Part shown: one piece after another, positions 62,552 through 64,000 of the stretch
Numbering within the stretch: position 1 is the first letter of the stretch
How the letters are laid out: every line of letters starts with the position of its first letter
Source: Streptomyces sp. NBRC 110028
GTDB lineage: Bacteria > Actinomycetota > Actinomycetes > Streptomycetales > Streptomycetaceae
Length of the DNA stretch: 64,000 nucleotides
Direction of reading: 5' to 3'
Assembly (NCBI RefSeq): GCF_001417735.1
Contig: NZ_BBUZ01000042.1
Span: 36,119 to 100,118, forward strand
Made by a program: the position numbers and the translations under genes
Notes under the pieces: generated by a model
What the model was told of the DNA's origin: nothing
Seen by the model: the letters and a program-made list of their open reading frames with translations, nothing else
The model's database searches: none

Positions 62552-63282
62552 CAGACACAGCCAAGGTCGTGGCAGTCACCGGAGCGAGCAGCGGGATCGG
62601 CGAGGCGACCGCCCGCCGACTTGCCACAGACGGCCACCGTTTGCTCCTTGGAGCGCGGCGCACCGATCGTCTCGATGCGCTGACCAGGGAGATCACTGCC
62701 GCAGGCGGCACTGCGGCGTTCCAGCGGCTGGACGTCACGGATGCCGACGATGTCCGGGCCTTCGTGTCCGCCGCCCGCGAGCGCTACGGCCGAGTGGACG
62801 TGGTGGTCAACAACGCCGGAGTGATGCCGCTCTCGCCGCTGGAAGCGCTGAAGACCGAGGAGTGGGACCGCATGATCGACGTGAACGTGCGGGGAGTCCT
62901 GCACGGTATCGCCGCCGCCCTGCCCGCGATGCGCGCTCAGGGCGGCGGGCACTTTGTGAACATCGCCTCTGTCGGCGCCTACGAGGTCTCGCCCACCGCC
63001 GCCGTCTACTGCGCCACCAAATTCGCCGTCCGCGCGATCTCCGAGGGACTGCGCCAGGAGTCCATCGGGAACATCCGGGTCACCCTCGTGTCCCCGGGCG
63101 TGACCGAGTCCGAACTCGCCGACAGCATCTCCGACCCTGCTGCCAGGGAGGCCATGAAGACCTACCGCGCCGTGGCACTGCCCGCCTCCGCCATCGCGGA
63201 GGCCATCGCCTACGCCATCTCCCAGCCTTCGCAGGTCGACGTCAACGAGATCGTCGTCCGTCCCACCGCAAGCGCCCAATAG
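62548..63282 (+). CDS. short-chain dehydrogenase/reductase
   Basis: 244 residues. VAVTGASSGIGEATARRLAT (cofactor), VVVNNAGVMPLSPLEALKTE (NNAG), Ser in NIASVGAYEVS and catalytic YCATKFAVRA. Classical SDR; the Arg pair in LLLGARRTDRL suggests NADPH. Coupled to Atu4866 gene; similar SDRs reduce small carbonyls. Controlled by the divergent XRE/MmyB regulator. Confidence 0.9.
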   Translation: MTDTAKVVAVTGASSGIGEATARRLATDGHRLLLGARRTDRLDALTREITAAGGTAAFQRLDVTDADDVRAFVSAARERYGRVDVVVNNAGVMPLSPLEALKTEEWDRMIDVNVRGVLHGIAAALPAMRAQGGGHFVNIASVGAYEVSPTAAVYCATKFAVRAISEGLRQESIGNIRVTLVSPGVTESELADSISDPAAREAMKTYRAVALPASAIAEAIAYAISQPSQVDVNEIVVRPTASAQ

Positions 63283-63296
63283 CCCGCGGTAGCGCC

Positions 63297-63540
63297 ACAC
63301 GCGTTGCACGCGAAACTGTCGATCACACCGGAGCTGAGCTGCACAAAGTGGTCTCCACTCGCCTCGCGCCACACGGTTACCCCCAGAAGAAGGCGGCAGT
63401 CGTCCGGGGAGAACTCGTAGGGCGCGAGGGACGGGGGTGTCGACCACCGGTGGCTGACGTTGCCCTGCGGGCAGGTGGCCTCCTTCACGTCCCAGTTGAT
63501 CGTGAAGGCTTCGCGGTGGAAGACGGTGCCCTTGCGGGAC
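63297..63540 (-). pseudogene. possible IS1182-like transposase fragment
   Basis: FTINWDVKEATCPQGNVSHR resembles the 'f.vdw....vtCPqGk.S..W' segment of IS1182 transposases. Beyond that the similarity is lost. No start, no ends. Weak call. Confidence 0.3.
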
Positions 63541-63580
63541 TGCCGGGTGCTCCTGGCCCGGATCGGTCCGACCAGGCCGA

Positions 63581-64000
63581 GGGTCTGTCAAACGAGTGGT
63601 GTAACTGGGGCTGATGGGTTACTGACGGGCTGCGGAGAGGCGGCCGTCGAAGGTGATGTCGAAGGCGTTCAGCGCGGTCTTCCAACGCATGGTCCAGCGT
63701 GCCTGGCCCTTGCCGGTGGGGTCGAGGGACATGATCGCCATGTAGACGCACTTCAGGGCGGCCTGCTCGTTGGGGAAGTGGCCGCGGGCCTTGACCGCCC
63801 GGCGGATGCGGGCGTTGACCGACTCGATCGCGTTGGTGGTGCAGACGATGCGGCGGATCTCGGTGTCGAACCGCAGGAACGGGATGAACTCCTCCCAGGC
63901 GTTCTCCCACAGCTTCACGATCGCCGGATACTTCCGGCCCCAGGCGTCGGCGAACTCGGCGAACCGCTCCAGGGCGGCCTCTTCGGCCGGCGCCGTGTAG
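63581..64000. mobile_element. IS256-family element, one end (continues past window)
   Basis: Begins GGGTCTGTCAAACGAGTGG and then TGTAACTGGGGCTGA. Contains the 3' part of an IS256 transposase on the minus strand. The other end is outside. Confidence 0.8.
63619..64000 (-). CDS. IS256-family transposase, C-terminal part
   Basis: Open from the window edge; 127 codons visible. Signature RRIVCTTNAIESVNARIRRA, including the catalytic Glu, and HFPNEQAALKCVYMAI. A GTG at 63918 is internal. State of the missing part unknown. Confidence 0.9.
   Translation of the reverse strand, partial: YTAPAEEAALERFAEFADAWGRKYPAIVKLWENAWEEFIPFLRFDTEIRRIVCTTNAIESVNARIRRAVKARGHFPNEQAALKCVYMAIMSLDPTGKGQARWTMRWKTALNAFDITFDGRLSAARQ

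Overview
The window is high-GC DNA with strong G/C bias at third codon positions, GTG/TTG starts, many TetR/LacI/MarR/LysR-controlled catabolic operons, Tat-type lipoprotein sugar-binding proteins and two ABC importers without their own ATPase. This points to a Streptomyces chromosome, most likely an accessory or arm region. No rRNA, tRNA or CRISPR array was found. The region alternates between intact metabolic cassettes and mobile-element graveyards: at least ten transposon families are represented, mostly as fragments.

Layout. 1-3.75 kb: tail of an M16-type peptidase, a gene-poor gap and a RecD2-like helicase. 3.8-11.1 kb: a complete ISL3-family element with 88-bp inverted repeats, a wrecked transposase/ATPase pair, a GNAT acetyltransferase, a Tn7/Tn5053-type module (transposase tail, TniB/TnsC ATPase, TniQ) followed by direct repeats, and a broken HTH/AAA+ ATPase unit. 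11.3-14.2 kb: TetR plus FAD monooxygenase and a RidA gene, followed in frame by a relic resembling a nitrile-hydratase-type RiPP leader. 14.35-16.0 kb: a second ISL3 element. 16.3-19.3 kb: quinone reductase, a DUF6247/toxin-like pair, a coiled-coil protein and a DUF6461-like protein. 19.5-23.6 kb: decayed secreted-protein genes and IS3/IS701 pieces. 23.5-25.7 kb: amidohydrolases and MarR.

26-35.3 kb is an intact TetR-controlled sugar or polyol operon: two Gfo/Idh/MocA dehydrogenases, two xylose-isomerase-like TIM barrels, one unknown protein and a CUT1 ABC importer. 35.5-41.9 kb is a TetR-controlled aromatic/quinone detoxification cluster: Tet(X)-like monooxygenase, alpha/beta hydrolase, FMN reductase, extradiol dioxygenase-like VOC protein and a DHA2 exporter. 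Matched palindromes lie before the monooxygenase, the exporter and the regulator. 42.5-47.8 kb is a LacI-controlled ABC importer with a nucleoside hydrolase.

47.8-55.4 kb is mostly debris around a streptogrisin-like protease: IS630, IS3, IS110 and ISL3 pieces, the stub of a multicopper oxidase, the C-terminal half of an SMC/MukB-like ATPase joined to the stub of its operon partner (possibly a ruined Wadjet-like defence locus), a broken amidase, a LysR regulator and an IS481 relic. 55.4-60.4 kb is a tight five-gene operon (flavin monooxygenase, RidA, DUF1028, M20 hydrolase, MHS-type MFS), probably a nitrogen-compound catabolic pathway that has not been assigned. The end carries recombinase/DUF6262 debris, an XRE regulator divergent from an Atu4866-SDR pair, and the end of an IS256-family element running off the window.

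All family names come from reading translated sequence. No database search was run.
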